64,000 nucleotides of DNA from Chrysopilus asiliformis (Eukaryota; Arthropoda; Insecta; Diptera; Rhagionidae), in the NCBI GenBank assembly GCA_964034945.1, contig OZ035963.1:44167090-44231089 (forward strand), in the 5' to 3' direction. Within the stretch, counting starts at the first letter, position 1. Each line of letters begins with the position of its first letter. Shown piece after piece: positions 31,347 through 42,501 of this stretch. A model generated the notes under the pieces. That model was not told the origin of the DNA. It was given only the letters and a program-made list of their open reading frames with translations, and did not search any database. The position numbers were made by a program, and so were the translations under genes.

Positions 31347-34300
31347 TTTTTTACTTTCTTCTACGGAGTATAATAAAGTATTGTATTCATGAAAAATTTC
31401 GACCCCTTAATTTTGCCTAAAAAATATTTCCCGATCACTCCTGAGTCGATTGTCAGTCTGTCAGTCTGTCAGTCTGTCAGTCTGTCAGTCTGTCAGTCTG
31501 TCAGTCTGTCAGTCTGTCAGTCTGTCAGTCTGTCAGTCTGTCAGTCTGTCAGTCTGTCAGTCTGTCAGTCTGTCAGTCTGTCAGTCTGTCAGTCTGTCAG
31601 TCTGTCAGTCTGTCAGTCTGTCAGTCTGTCAGTCTGTCAGTCTGTCAGTCTGTCAGTCTGTCAGTCTGTCAGTCTGTCAGTCTGTCAGTCTGTCAGTCTG
31701 TCAGCCTGTCAGCCTGTCAGCCTGTCAGCCTGTCTGTCTGTCAGCCTGTCTGTCAGTCTGTCAGTCTGTCAGTCTGTCAGTCTGTCAGTCTGTCGGTCTG
31801 TCAGTCTGTCAGTCTGTCAGTCTGTCAGTCTGTCAGTCTGTCAGTCTGTCAGTCTGTCAGTCTGTCAGTCTGTCAGTCTGTCAGTCTGTCAGTCTGTCAG
31901 TCTGTCAGTCTGTCAGTCTGTCAGTCTGTCAGTCTGTCAGTCTGTCAGTCTGTCAGTCTGTCAGTCTGTCAGTCTGTCAGTCTGTCAGTCTGTCAGTCTG
32001 TCAGTCTGTCAGTCTGTCAGTCTGTCAGTCTGTCAGTCTGTCAGTCTGTCAGTCTGTCAGTCTGTCAGTCTGTCAGTCTGTCAGTCTGTCAGTCTGTCAG
32101 TCTGTCAGTCTGTCAGTCTGTCAGTCTGTCAGCCTGTCTGTCAGTCTGTCAGTCTGTCAGTCTGTCAGTCTGTCAGTCTGTCAGTCTGTCAGTCTGTCAG
32201 TCTGTCAGTCTGTCAGTCTGTCAGTCTGTCAGTCTGTCAGTCTGTCAGTCTGTCAGTCTGTCAGTCTGTCAGCCTGTCAGCCTGTCAGCCTGTCAGCCTG
32301 TCAGCCTGTCAGCCTGTCAGCCTGTCAGTCTGTCAGTCTGTCAGTCTGTCAGTCTGTCAGTCTGTCAGTCTGTCAGTCTGTCAGTCTGTCAGTCTGTCAG
32401 TCTGTCAGTCTGTCAGTCCGTCAGTCCGTCAGTCCGTCAGTCCGTCAGTCCGTCAGTCCGTCAGTCCGTCAGTCCGTCAGTCCGTCAGTCCGTCAGTCCG
32501 TCAGTCCGTCAGTCTGTCAGTCTGTCAGTCTGTCAGTCTGTCAGTCTGTCAGTCTGTCAGTCTGTCAGTCTGTCAGTCTGTCAGTCTGTCAGTCTGTCAG
32601 TCTGTCAGTCTGTCAGTCTGTCAGTCTGTCAGTCTGTCAGTCTGTCAGTCTGTCAGTCTGTCAGTCTGTCAGTCTGTCAGTCTGTCAGTCTGTCAGTCTG
32701 TCAGTCTGTCAGTCTGTCAGTCTGTCAGTCTGTCAGTCTGTCAGTCTGTCAGTCTGTCAGTCTGTCAGTCTGTCAGTCTGTCAGTCTGTCAGTCTGTCAG
32801 TCTGTCAGTCTGTCAGTCTGTCAGTCTGTCAGTCTGTCAGTCTGTCAGTCTGTCAGTCTGTCAGTCTGTCAGTCTGTCAGTCTGTCAGTCTGTCAGTCTG
32901 TCAGTCTGTCAGTCTGTCAGTCTGTCAGTCTGTCAGTCTGTCAGTCTGTCAGTCTGTCAGTCTGTCAGTCTGTCAGTCTGTCAGTCTGTCAGTCTGTCAG
33001 TCTGTCAGTCTGTCAGTCTGTCAGTCTGTCAGTCTGTCAGTCTGTCAGTCTGTCAGTCTGTCAGTCTGTCAGTCTGTCAGTCTGTCAGTCTGTCAGTCTG
33101 TCAGTCTGTCAGTCTGTCAGTCTGTCAGTCTGTCAGTCTGTCAGTCTGTCAGTCTGTCAGTCTGTCAGTCTGTCAGTCTGTCAGTCTGTCAGTCTGTCAG
33201 TCTGTCAGTCTGTCAGTCTGTCAGTCTGTCAGTCTGTCAGTCTGTCAGTCTGTCAGTCTGTCAGTCTGTCAGTCTGTCAGTCTGTCAGTCTGTCAGTCTG
33301 TCAGTCTGTCAGTCTGTCAGTCTGTCAGTCTGTCAGTCTGTCAGTCTGTCAGTCTGTCAGTCTGTCAGTCTGTCAGTCTGTCAGTCTGTCAGTCTGTCAG
33401 TCTGTCAGTCTGTCAGTCTGTCAGTCTGTCAGTCTGTCAGTCTGTCAGTCTGTCAGTCTGTCAGTCTGTCAGTCTGTCAGTCTGTCAGTCTGTCAGTCTG
33501 TCAGTCTGTCAGTCTGTCAGTCTGTCAGTCTGTCAGTCTGTCAGTCTGTCAGTCTGTCAGTCTGTCAGTCTGTCAGTCTGTCAGTCTGTCAGTCTGTCAG
33601 TCTGTCAGTCTGTCAGTCTGTCAGTCTGTCAGTCTGTCAGTCTGTCAGTCTGTCAGTCTGTCAGTCTGTCAGTCTGTCAGTCTGTCAGTCTGTCAGTCTG
33701 TCAGTCTGTCAGTCTGTCAGTCTGTCAGTCTGTCAGTCTGTCAGTCTGTCAGTCTGTCAGTCTGTCAGTCTGTCAGTCTGTCAGTCTGTCAGTCTGTCTG
33801 TCAGTCTGTGTACAAGATTTCTCAAAAACTAATAGAGCTAGCGCCATGAAATTTTATAGGCATGTTGGGTCCTGAAATAGGACGATCCTATCAACTTTTG
33901 GTGGAAATCCGTTAACCAGAAGTATCCAAAATGGCAGTTTTTCAAAAATCGCAATTTCGTTTTTCTCGATTTACTCCCAAACTACGCGTTTTTTAGTGGC
34001 CTTAAGTATGACAAAACTTGGAGAAAATAAAATTTCCCACACTTTTGTCTTTAGCTATAAGTCGATATCTCAACATGTTATCGAGATAAACCGTTATTTC
34101 CAAAAAAAACAGTTTTTTGCGATTATCTCGAAAATAACCGGGTTTTTGCTGACTGAATGTATGAAGTGAATTAATGAGAATGGCATTTTGCACAATTTTG
34201 TCTTTTACCGTTATCCGTTATATTTTACCGTTATTGAGATATTTTCATTAATATGTAAAAAATCATATTTTTACGAATAATTTGCAAACTAACGGTTTTC

Positions 34301-35543
34301 CAACAAATCAATTAAAAGAATAATTAAAGATGTTAACATTTTCTACATTTTTGCCATTTACCGTAAATTGATATCTTTTACCGTTCTCAAGTTATCTCAA
34401 ATTTTGTACGTTTTTGATATTTTTGGATGAACCAACAATTTATTGGGAGGTCGTCTTAGGTTGACAACGCGACAGGGCTCTAGCGTAAATTGCGCAGGGT
34501 CGTAGATTTTGTAGAAGAAAGTTTTGTGTTGGCCACAACTGATATTTTTTATTAATATTTAATGCAACCGCATTTTTTTTAATACATTTTCCGATTTCGA
34601 TGTGATCCAAATGCGATATTTTTTAATACTTTTTCATTAAAATTTAATTTATATCCAAAAAAATTAAAAAAAAAAATATTTAAAAATAACAGTTGTGGTC
34701 AACACAAACCTTTCTTCTACAAAATCTACGACCCTGCGCAATTTACGCTAGAGCCCTGTCGCATTGTCAACCTAAGACGACCTCCCAATAAATTCTTGGT
34801 CTATTCAAAAATATCAAAAACGTACAAAATTTTGAGATAACTTGAGAACGGTAAAAGATATCAACTTACGGTAAATGGCAAAAATGTAGAAAATGTTAAC
34901 ATCTTTAATTATTCTTTTAACTGATTTGTCAAAAAACCGTTAGTTTGCAAATTATTCGCAAAAATATGATTTTTTACATATTAATGAAAATATCTCAATA
35001 ACGGTCAAATATAACGGATAACGGTAAAAGACAAAACTGTGCAGAATGCCATTCTCATTCATTCACTTCATACATTCAGTCAGCAAAAACCCGAACTGTT
35101 TTTTTTTTAAATAACGGTTTATCTCGATAACAGGTTGAGATATCGAGTTATAGCTAAAGACAAAAGTGTGGGAAATTTTATTTTCTCCAAGTTTTGTCAT
35201 ACTTAAGGCCACTAAAAAACGCGTAGTTTGGGAGTAAATCGAGAAAAACGAAATTGCGATTTTTGAAAAACCGCCATTTTGGATACTTCTGGTTAACGGA
35301 TTTCCACCAAAAGTTGATAGGATCGTCCCATTTCAGGACCCAACATGCCTATAAAATTTCATGGCGCTAGCTCTATTAGTTTTTGAGAAATATTGTACAA
35401 AGACTGACAGACAGAAAGACATTTTTTTAATATGACTCCAATCGACTCAGGAGTGATCGGGAAACGTTTTTCGGGCAAAATTAAGAGGTCGAAATTTTTC
35501 ATGAATACAATACTTTATTATACTCCGTAGAAGAAAGTAAAAA
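31347..35543. mobile_element. giant fold-back element (family N) with expanded satellite
   Basis: TTACTTTCTTCTACGGAGTA at 31351 is mirrored by TACTCCGTAGAAGAAAGTAA ending at 35540. The mirror continues through about 850 bp per arm (e.g. GGTGGAAATCCGTTAACCAG at 33900 against CTGGTTAACGGATTTCCACC near 35292) to an AT-rich loop of about 145 bp centred near 34615. The left arm contains the 2.35-kb CAGTCTGT array (31451-33800); the right arm has only about 20 bp (GACTGACAGACAGAAAGAC, 35402-35420) at the matching place. A single-arm copy lies at 41545-42224. Confidence 0.9.
31451..33800. repeat. (CAGTCTGT)n octanucleotide satellite, ~290 copies
   Basis: An almost pure 8-bp tandem array. Variant units are clustered: CAGCCTGT (about 31702-31752 and 32270-32326), CAGTCCGT (about 32415-32513, roughly 12 units in a row) and a single CGGTCTGT (near 31793). 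Four-base slips (CTGTCTGT) occur near 31731, 31749, 32137 and 33797. The right half, 32515-33795, is essentially homogeneous. Forward frames are open only because the unit and its permutations have no stop; the long serine/cysteine/valine/glutamine frames here are not genes. Confidence 0.97.
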
Positions 35544-35607
35544 GTATTAAGAAATGTCGAATTCCAGAAATGGGATTAATAGTTATTGCAATAATTTTAA
35601 CCGTGTA

Positions 35608-35760
35608 GGTATTCGGTGGGATCATGGCGTAAGAAGTTCAAATCCCTGAACTTAGAAATACCATGGGACTGAGCTAACTCTTCTTAGGATTTCTAGAGAA
35701 GTGTATATAAAACCCGAAGAGATTGTCGACAGGCTAGCGCAGCAACGACTGAATTTAGTT
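35608..35760 (+). repeat. possible SINE-like tRNA-derived segment
   Basis: GAAGTTCAAATCCCTGAACTT (35636-35656) contains a B-box-like GTTCAAATCCC preceded at tRNA-like distance by GGTATTCGGTGGGATCATGG, and followed by a body ending GCAACGACTGAATT. The A-box is poor. Its position next to CCGTGTA resembles the context of the family B module. Confidence 0.3.
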
Positions 35761-36684
35761 TTGTAGTTTATCCGTTTTCTCGTTTTTATCCAGACATTGT
35801 CCTCTATTTAAGGCGTCCGGGGATTTTTTTTAATGTGTCCCGGTGCTGCTTTTCTACGGCTGCATTATGTTGCCCCGAATTTAAAAAAAAAATAGAGGAC
35901 AGCCTACGGTCAAAAAGAAGACGGGATGGAAACCCTAATTTAAGGGTGTATTTAAAATTTCTCATCTGCGGCGGATTAATTTCTACCTGTTTTTTTTCAA
36001 TAAAATTTTTTTTAATAAAAAGTTTGCTCACGGTGTAATTTTTGTTGCATATCGAAGAAGTAAGAAACTTTTCATAACTACATATTCACAAACAAAATGG
36101 AGACAAACCTCTTCTCCTTCATTGGTCTTTCCAAATTACCAAACATGCACAAAAATTCGTTTTATCAATTTTTTTTTAGAAAAGGCGTGACGCTATCCGA
36201 CAATGTCATCGTCGACACATTTCTGTCTCCGTTTTTTAAGTGTTTCTATTTTTCCCCTTGAAAAACATGACGTTCCATTTCATTTCCCTTTCATATTCCA
36301 CCTAATTTCACAATGTTGAGAAGAAATGAAAACGATGAATGACAACAATAACATTATATATAACGAAATAATTCATTTTCGATGATATTTTAGACTGAAA
36401 AATCCAAACGAATGAAATTTCTCGTGGAAGTGGATGTGTTGCTTCGAAACTTTAGGAAGATATTAGGAAAAAAGGATTTTTTTTTAATTTGAAAGCATCG
36501 ACCTAAAAAATTTAACAAAAACAATGCAAATTATTATATAAAAGATATCTCCAAAACTGATTTTTTTTCAAATAATAGTGCAATATTTTTTAATAAGATT
36601 TTCTAAACTGGCGATATGCAACTAACAACGACGCCTGCAGCGGGTCATTAGATCACTTCTTGGTGATGTCGATACAAATTGGTG
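35761..36684. other. intergenic, no gene recognised
   Basis: Contains two mirrored words (GTCCTCTATTTAA at 35799 and TTTAAAAAAAAAATAGAGGAC at 35880-35900) but no element ends. AT-rich otherwise. Confidence 0.35.
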
Positions 36685-36787
36685 TCAATAAGGACATAAC
36701 AATTTTGTATTTTAATAAAAACGCACTCTAAAACTTTTTTTATGATCTAGCAATGCTAAAACGTCAGTCAAGGTTTACATTTTTATC

Positions 36788-37159
36788 ATGGTGAAGTTCA
36801 CGAACGAGCAATGCCACACAGCTGGTCAAACAATTGATCTATTGAAGGAGAAGTTCGGTAATCGTGTAATCTCGAGAAATGGTCCGATCGAATGGCCACC
36901 TCGCTCATGCGATTTAACGCCGTTGGATTTCTTTTTATGGGGTTATGTTAAGTCGTTGGTTTATGCTAACAAGCCAACAACGTTAGAGGAGCTCAGGAAC
37001 AATATCGAACGCGAAATTGCCAACGTTCCGGCCGATATGTGTGGAAGAGTGGTGGAAAATTTGCTCCAAAGAATCAATCAGCAAACGTGCTCGCGGTGGC
37101 CATATGAACGACATCGAATTTCATACTTAAATGTAACATGTCCACTACACCTGGAATAA
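36788..37159 (+). pseudogene. mariner-like transposase, C-terminal fragment
   Basis: The frame reads QCHTAGQTIDLLKEKFGNRV, then WPPRSCDLTPLDFFLWGYVK, VYANKPTTLEELRNNIE and VPADMCGRVVENLLQRI. The S-C-D-L-T-P-L-D-F block carries catalytic aspartate of the mariner/Tc1 DDE/D domain, and QCHTA is what is left of the preceding Q-D-G-A-x-x-H motif. Everything upstream of it (HTH and first catalytic D) is missing; the ATG at 36788 is incidental. Near 37083 a one-base shift moves the true tail (RARGGHMNDIEFHT) into another frame. Dead copy. Insect-type family with DUF4817-like N-terminus. Confidence 0.88.
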
Positions 37160-37214
37160 ATTTCAGCCCGATATCTCAATTATTTTGTGTTTTATTTAAA
37201 TATAAAATTGTTAT

Positions 37215-37924
37215 GGCCCCTATTGTGAGCTTCGTCAATCGATCGTTGAACTGTCAAATCGAAAAATCGGTATTGTGATCATCGATTTTATCGTTCGTTC
37301 AGTTCGGAACGATCACATTTGTTTGATCGTTTGGTGAAGTTTATGTCAAGTTAGCGATCGGTGAAGTATTGCAATTACTTTTTTTTATCAAAATTAGAGG
37401 CTAATACTAAAATGGAAGTATTTGTACACATTAGGAAATTATTAATGAGGAATATCTTGATCAAAACCTCGATCAAAAATCCAATATAAAAATTGGTTGA
37501 AAAAATGAAGATAAATAAGACCAAAGTGGTATAAAAATAATTTAAATAAAAAATTAACTTAAAAACTGTTTTATTCACATAGATTTGAAATATTGGTCAA
37601 TTCAAAGAACTCAACATTCGGTGTTTAATATTTTCGCCTTGACGTTGGTTTGTAAAACCGTCTTCTGGTGTAATTTCGCTCATATCGCCATTGTCATCCA
37701 CCTCCTCTATGTTTTAAGGGAACTCAATATTGTATTTTCTGCGTTGAAGTCATTTTTAAACATTAAAATAACTTCAACAATCTGAATCCCCAAACGTCAA
37801 ACACTAAAAAAATTCACAATAGCGATTGCTTGAACGATGAACCTTACGCAATACCAAATTGTTTTTCGATCGTTCCGGCCAACGATGGTCGATCGAATAG
37901 ATATCGATAACCGCAATAGGCCTC
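37215..37924. mobile_element. 710-bp MITE inserted in mariner TIR
   Basis: Ends GGCCCCTATTG and CAATAGGCCTC (imperfect 11-bp TIR). TAT is present at 37212-37214 and 37925-37927, and the mariner TIR is continuous when one TAT is removed. CGATCG/AACGAT words cluster near both ends. A 3-bp target fits PIF/Harbinger, but the ends are not diagnostic. Confidence 0.7.
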
Positions 37925-37944
37925 TATGTCCTTATTGAAAGACC

Positions 37945-38535
37945 CGATAAATACTATGAATTCACTTCTACGAACACTGTTCTTAATTTTTATGAACAAA
38001 ATTCCGTTCAGTGTAGGCTTAAAATTACATTTTTACGTTTCCATTTCCTTTGCATCGTCACCATTTCGAGCCATCAATTCGTTGTAATTATAGCGAAAAT
38101 TGGCGCAATTTGCTGCAATGCGGAAAATATCTGGTGAAAGAGATTTGTGTTCACCAGATAACTTCAGGCTAAATTTAGCAAATATGGATCGGTTTCAATA
38201 GAGATGACGATGGCTGCAGCCTCATCGTTCACCAAAACTAATTTTCTAACCGGTTTTAGTGAAATTTCTGACATATACAACAAACAACAAGTAACCGCCG
38301 TTTTATGGTCAAGCACGAGTAATATGCACACCGGAATTCTCCTTCGGGTGATTGTTGTTCACCTGGTCAGCTCATATAAAATTTTTTCTCTCTTTTGCGT
38401 ATAGATCGCACTAAAACTAAACGAAAAGTTACGCGATTGCTGCATGAAATGAAATTTTGTTATTATAGAAAATGAAAAAGTTGTCCAGGAAGGTTATACT
38501 CTTGACAAAGTTGCAACTAGAACTATGTTTATAAA
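37945..38535. other. intergenic, no gene recognised
   Basis: One small hairpin (ATCTGGTGAA..TTCACCAGAT, about 38128-38160); nothing else. Confidence 0.4.
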
Positions 38536-38744
38536 CTATATATTAGTGCTGTGACATCGATGTTTAATACATCCATGTTTTAAAACTCAAAACATCGTTG
38601 CAACAAAAACATCGATGTTTTTTAAATAAATAAAGAACTTTTAAAAGTGAATTAATAAAAATAATTTCAAAGAAAATCTTGACTCTGGATTAAATGTATT
38701 TAATAGTAGTAACACTTTTGTAAAATGAAACTAGCGCAACCTAG

Positions 38745-38882
38745 TCCAAACCCCAATATTTATTATGCACACTGTGGAAAATAGAAGTTTGTCAATGCGG
38801 TCCCCTAACAAGCAACTTCTTTTACTGCTCACAATGTTTCCTGTCGCGGAAAATAGTATTTCAGATGGCACGGAAATTAAAA
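38745..38882 (-). pseudogene. hAT transposase C-terminal dimerisation domain relic
   Basis: On the minus strand from about 38882 the frame reads ISVPSEILFSATGNIVSSKR, then SCLLGDRIDKLLFSTV. This is the hATC signature: P-S-x-x-x-F-S-x-x-G-x-x-x-S-x-x-R followed by x-L-x-x-x-x-x-x-x-L-L-F. It sits in a hAT-terminated element, with only the last 5% or so of the transposase left. The catalytic core is gone. Confidence 0.85.
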
Positions 38883-39184
38883 AAAACATAATAAACTTCT
38901 AACTAAAAAGTTATTATAAAAATTTTGTCACACACAAGACAACAATATCACTTATTTGAAACAAGTGCCACGTGCGTGACAAACTACAAACTGAAACAGA
39001 GTCTAACAGCCGTATTCTGGCGTTGTGATACTTAAGTCACAAGTCCATAGAATTTGAGGCTCTTGTGACCGAGTTGTGACTAGTGACCGTAGCTAGAATA
39101 AGGCTGTAAATCTATCCTAACAACAGCAACGTAAGGTGGCATTTAACCATTTCAATTTAGCATACAATGCGGACCGCAGGTTGT

Positions 39185-39339
39185 TACTTTGAACCTGAGC
39201 ATACAACTGTGCGATATTGCCCAAGCAATGATTTTTTAACACACACGGAATTATTTAAATATAAGATTGTTATGTTCCGTGTGTGTTAAAAATCATTGCT
39301 TGGGCAATATCGCACAGTTGTATGCTCAGGCTCAAAGTA
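39185..39339. repeat. fold-back inside the hAT element
   Basis: CAACTGTGCGATATTGCCCA near 39204 is mirrored by TGGGCAATATCGCACAGTTG near 39301-39320; arms about 66 bp with one or two mismatches, loop about 24 bp. Confidence 0.92.
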
Positions 39340-39474
39340 AAAAACCGTGGTATGCAATCGCAGCGTGTATTCCTGGCTTAAGATGTGGATGGATACTAAA
39401 CATCGGAAAGAAAACATCGATGGGAAAAACATCCATGTTTTCATGTCGATGTCACAGCACTACTATATATAATT

Positions 39475-41330
39475 CATAAATTTTAAACAAGCTCAGTATG
39501 TTATTAGGTAAGTACTTTTTTGTCAAATATAAGCATAATAGAGACATAACCAACTAATTAATGCATTCCAGAAATGAGATTAAGTAAGTCTTCCAAGTTG
39601 ACAATATTTTTGACAAACTTTAGTTTAATTTTGATTTTCTATGTCACTTTTATTTAACATTTGAATAGAAAATTGTAGTGGAAGTGAGTTTTACCGACAT
39701 AAGCCCCGACTGGATTTTTATTACCGCATCATCATTTGTGAAAATATATCAATTGCGGCGGTCTACGGGCTTGATTTCGGGGAAAAATAAACCTGTAATA
39801 AGGCAAAGATTATAATACAGTAAATCCTCCCAATCGAGACACTCTTTAGTGCCGGGACAACCTACAGATCGAAGCATCCTTTTATCCCCCACGTAATTTT
39901 CATAAACAACGCGTATGTAATCGGGACACCTTAGAATTAAAACTGTTTAACGTGTACTTGGGACCTAATCGGGACACTACTCATTATTGGTACATAAGTG
40001 CGAACGCACACGGTTCATCTCGTCGTGGCAACTTTTGGTCCTCAAAATGCCTTTCCGACGTACACGCTTCTTCACTTTTTAGTAAGAAAAACTTGCGATC
40101 GCTCATGTGTGTGTGGTTCTCATATATGTGTTGTATTTCCAGCTCATTCCCTTTCTAGCTAGCACCGAGGCAACATCAATTGCCACAATAAAAACTGCCA
40201 ACAATAGAAGAATAAGGACTGGTAATTTGTTATTTACCTACCTACCTGAAAAATAAAACTACCTGGAACTGGTATTTCACTATTTGCATTCAATTTTTGT
40301 TTATTTGGGATATGTTTACGAGTCGGTGGCTAAGAACCGACTGACTCAAAGAAACTACGTACACATGCATGCTGACGTGCTACACGAGCGACTTCGTTTG
40401 TGTGCGTAAAAGAAGACGAGAAGAACACTTTTAGAGTGGCAACTTTTCCCCTCTTGCCACACTCGTTTCTTTCCTACAATTTGGTGAAGTTGCGGCATGC
40501 TGATGGCCGAAAGTTGCTCTGTGTACGCCCTCGCTAAGGACATGAAAATCATAAAAATTACTGACCTAATCGAGACAATTCATAATATTTTGGAGCACAG
40601 AGATCATGCAGATAAACTGAAGTAAATTGCGTCTGAAGTGAGGACTTCCGCTGTTCGATTGGTTACATTTGACTTTAGGATTTCAGTGTGTCTCGTGGTT
40701 AGTTGGAAACAAAAGTGCAATTTTGATATCAATATGGACGTTTTTTAGTCACGTTTGTGATTTTTAATCTCTAATTAATATGTGTTATTCATCTGTCTCA
40801 ATGTTAATACAAAATTCGGGTTTAGTGCTATTGGCAGGGAGTTAGTTTCTTATCTGTGAAAATTCAATTTTTGTGGATTCAGAGTATATATATTTTTTAG
40901 TTTTTCGTATTTTTTTAAATATTTTTTCCTTCGGTGGAAGTCCTCTAGTGCAGGACAGTCCTTAAAACTGGACACTTAAGCTACCGAAGGATCCAGAAAT
41001 TTCAAAGCCTTCCGTACTAGGGATGTCAAATTTTTGAAAAACACCGGTTTTCGGTGAAACGGGTTTTTAAGACTTCGGTTTAAACCGGGCCGGTTTTAAC
41101 ACCGAAAAACCGTTTTGTTCAAATTGGGTAGGTTAGGTGGTTAATTCGACTTTTGTGGAAAATAAAAAAAAATTAAAATACCATTAAATATTAGAAAAAT
41201 TAAAAAAATAATAAAAAGATTAACGTTTTGACTGACAAAAAAAAATTTGATAGGAAAACTTGTTTCTAAATTGCAACTGTTAAATTTTAAGATATTTCGA
41301 AAATATGTTCAATACTTCATATTGTCTATG
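39475..41330. other. repeat-derived region without gene
   Basis: At 39816 TA is followed by CAGTAAATCCTCCCAATCGA, a pogo/Tigger-type end, with TAATCGGGACAC words at 39920, 39966 and a variant near 40566; no right end was found, so this is probably a truncated element. At 41028, TAGGGATGTCAAATTTTTG with CACCGGTTTTCGGTG resembles a hAT-type left end, also unpaired. A hairpin with TCCTTCGGT/ACCGAAGGA ends spans about 40926-40990. Confidence 0.4.
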
Positions 41331-41331
41331 G

Positions 41332-41530
41332 CAGTGCTCCGCAACCAGTGTGGTGTGCCGGGAAATTATATTAGGTGTGCCGCGGTAAACAATTCAAATA
41401 GCTATTTAATAATTCTTTCAGGATTTTTTTTAATTTTAAATATATTTTTAATTTTAAAAACAAATTTTTTTATACTTTCTTTTGTGGTGTGCCTCGGATT
41501 TCCTATGCAAATAAAGGTTGCGGAGCACTG
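41332..41530. mobile_element. hAT MITE, 199 bp
   Basis: Perfect 15-bp TIR CAGTGCTCCGCAACC / GGTTGCGGAGCACTG; exact 8-bp duplication GTCTATGG (41324-41331, 41531-41538). GGTGTGCCGCGG and GTGGTGTGCCTCGG are subterminal repeats. Confidence 0.95.
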
Positions 41531-41544
41531 GTCTATGGTATAAT

Positions 41545-42224
41545 CGGGGTTAAAACTTGTAGAAAAATATCAGTTGTGGCCAACACAAAACTTCCTTCCA
41601 CAAAATCTACGACCCTGCGCAATTGACGCTATAGCCCTATCGTTTTGTCAACCAAAGACGACCTCAAAACGCACAAAATTTGAGATAACTTGAGAACGGT
41701 AAAAGATATCGATTTACGGTAAAAGGTAAAAATGTGGAAAATTTTATTGCCTTTAATTCGTTTTTCAATTTTTTTTTTTCGAAAAACTTAGTTTGAAAGT
41801 AATTTGCAAAAATATATTTTTTACATTTTAATAAAAATATCTCAATAACGGTAAAAGATAATGGATAACGGTAAAAGAAAAAATTGCGCAGAATGCCATC
41901 CTCATTAATTCATCTTACATACACAGTAAGCAAAAAACCATTTTCTTTTTCGAGATAATGACAAAAAACTATTTTTTTTTTTTAAATAACGGTGTATCTC
42001 GATAACAGTTTGAAATATCGAATTTTAGGATCGTCCCATTCCAGGACCAAATATGCCTATAAAATTTCATGGACTTAGCTATTAGTTTTTGAGAAATCTT
42101 GTACACAGACTTATGACTCCAATCGACTAAGGAGTGATCGGAAAATGTTTTTTAGGCAAAATTAAGAGGTTGACATTTTTCATGAATACAATACTTTATT
42201 ATAATTCGTAGAAGAAAGTAAAAA
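41545..42224 (-). repeat. family N, single arm copy
   Basis: Matches the right arm of 31347-35543 in order: CAGTTGTGGCCAACACAAAA, ACGACCCTGCGCAATT, GAACGGTAAAAGATATC, ATGCCTATAAAATTTCATGG, CGTAGAAGAAAGTAAAAAC at the outer end. At the place of the satellite it has only ACACAGACTTATGAC. So the arm exists without its partner and without the array. Confidence 0.88.
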
Positions 42225-42289
42225 CTTACATTTATTTATTTTCAATATTTTTTCTAGCTGAAACAGTCGAATTATAATTTCAATTGTAC

Positions 42290-42501
42290 AAAAAAAATGT
42301 TGGCTTTCATGAAAGTTGTAAAATATGCAACTAAATATGCATTTATATGAAAATATGCACTAACGTGTCAAATATGCGAAATATGCAACAACAAGTGACC
42401 TTCATTTGCTTTTAAACTTATGGATTCGGATGAATAAAAAACTCCCCGAGCCAAAATCATAACGAGAAGAAATATGCAAATGCATATTTTTGGCAGCCCT
42501 A
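42290..42501. repeat. half of a hAT-like repeat (AAATATGCA words)
   Basis: ATATGCA occurs about eight times and the segment ends TTTTTGGCAGCCCTA, matching TAGGGCTGCC-type hAT ends (compare 61881). The other end was not found. Confidence 0.45.

Larger units (their letters stand above)
36685..37938. mobile_element. mariner-like element relic with a MITE in its right TIR
   Basis: TCAATAAGGACATAACAATT at 36685 is mirrored by AATTGTTATG (37206-37215) plus TCCTTATTGA (37929-37938), which are one TIR split by a 710-bp insertion. A transposase C-terminus lies between (36788-37159). The outer GGGTC/GACCC words also mirror, with about 40 bp extra on the left. Confidence 0.75.
38544..39462. mobile_element. 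hAT element with transposase C-terminus relic
   Basis: Ends TAGTGCTGTGACATCGATG and CATGTCGATGTCACAGCACTA; exact 8-bp duplication CTATATAT (38536-38543, 39463-39470). ACATCGATGTTT/AACATCCATG words repeat near the ends. It contains a hATC domain relic on the minus strand and a 66-bp-arm fold-back (39185-39339). Confidence 0.93.

Noticed and set aside
31451..33800. CRISPR array
   Set aside because: The repeat is 8 bp, contiguous, without unique spacers, in a eukaryotic TE setting.
31389..33875. Two forward frames of about 800 codons reading SVCQSVSL repeats
   Set aside because: They are the translation of an 8-bp satellite that lacks stop codons in every forward phase. There is no start context, no domain, and the repeat in three phases gives the same peptide.
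21402..37159. One mariner transposase gene spread over two exons
   Set aside because: The N- and C-terminal pieces are about 15 kb apart with unrelated elements between, and each is damaged on its own.
39816..40620. Complete pogo/Tigger element
   Set aside because: Only the left terminus CAGTAAATCCTCCC is present; I found no mirrored right end or transposase.
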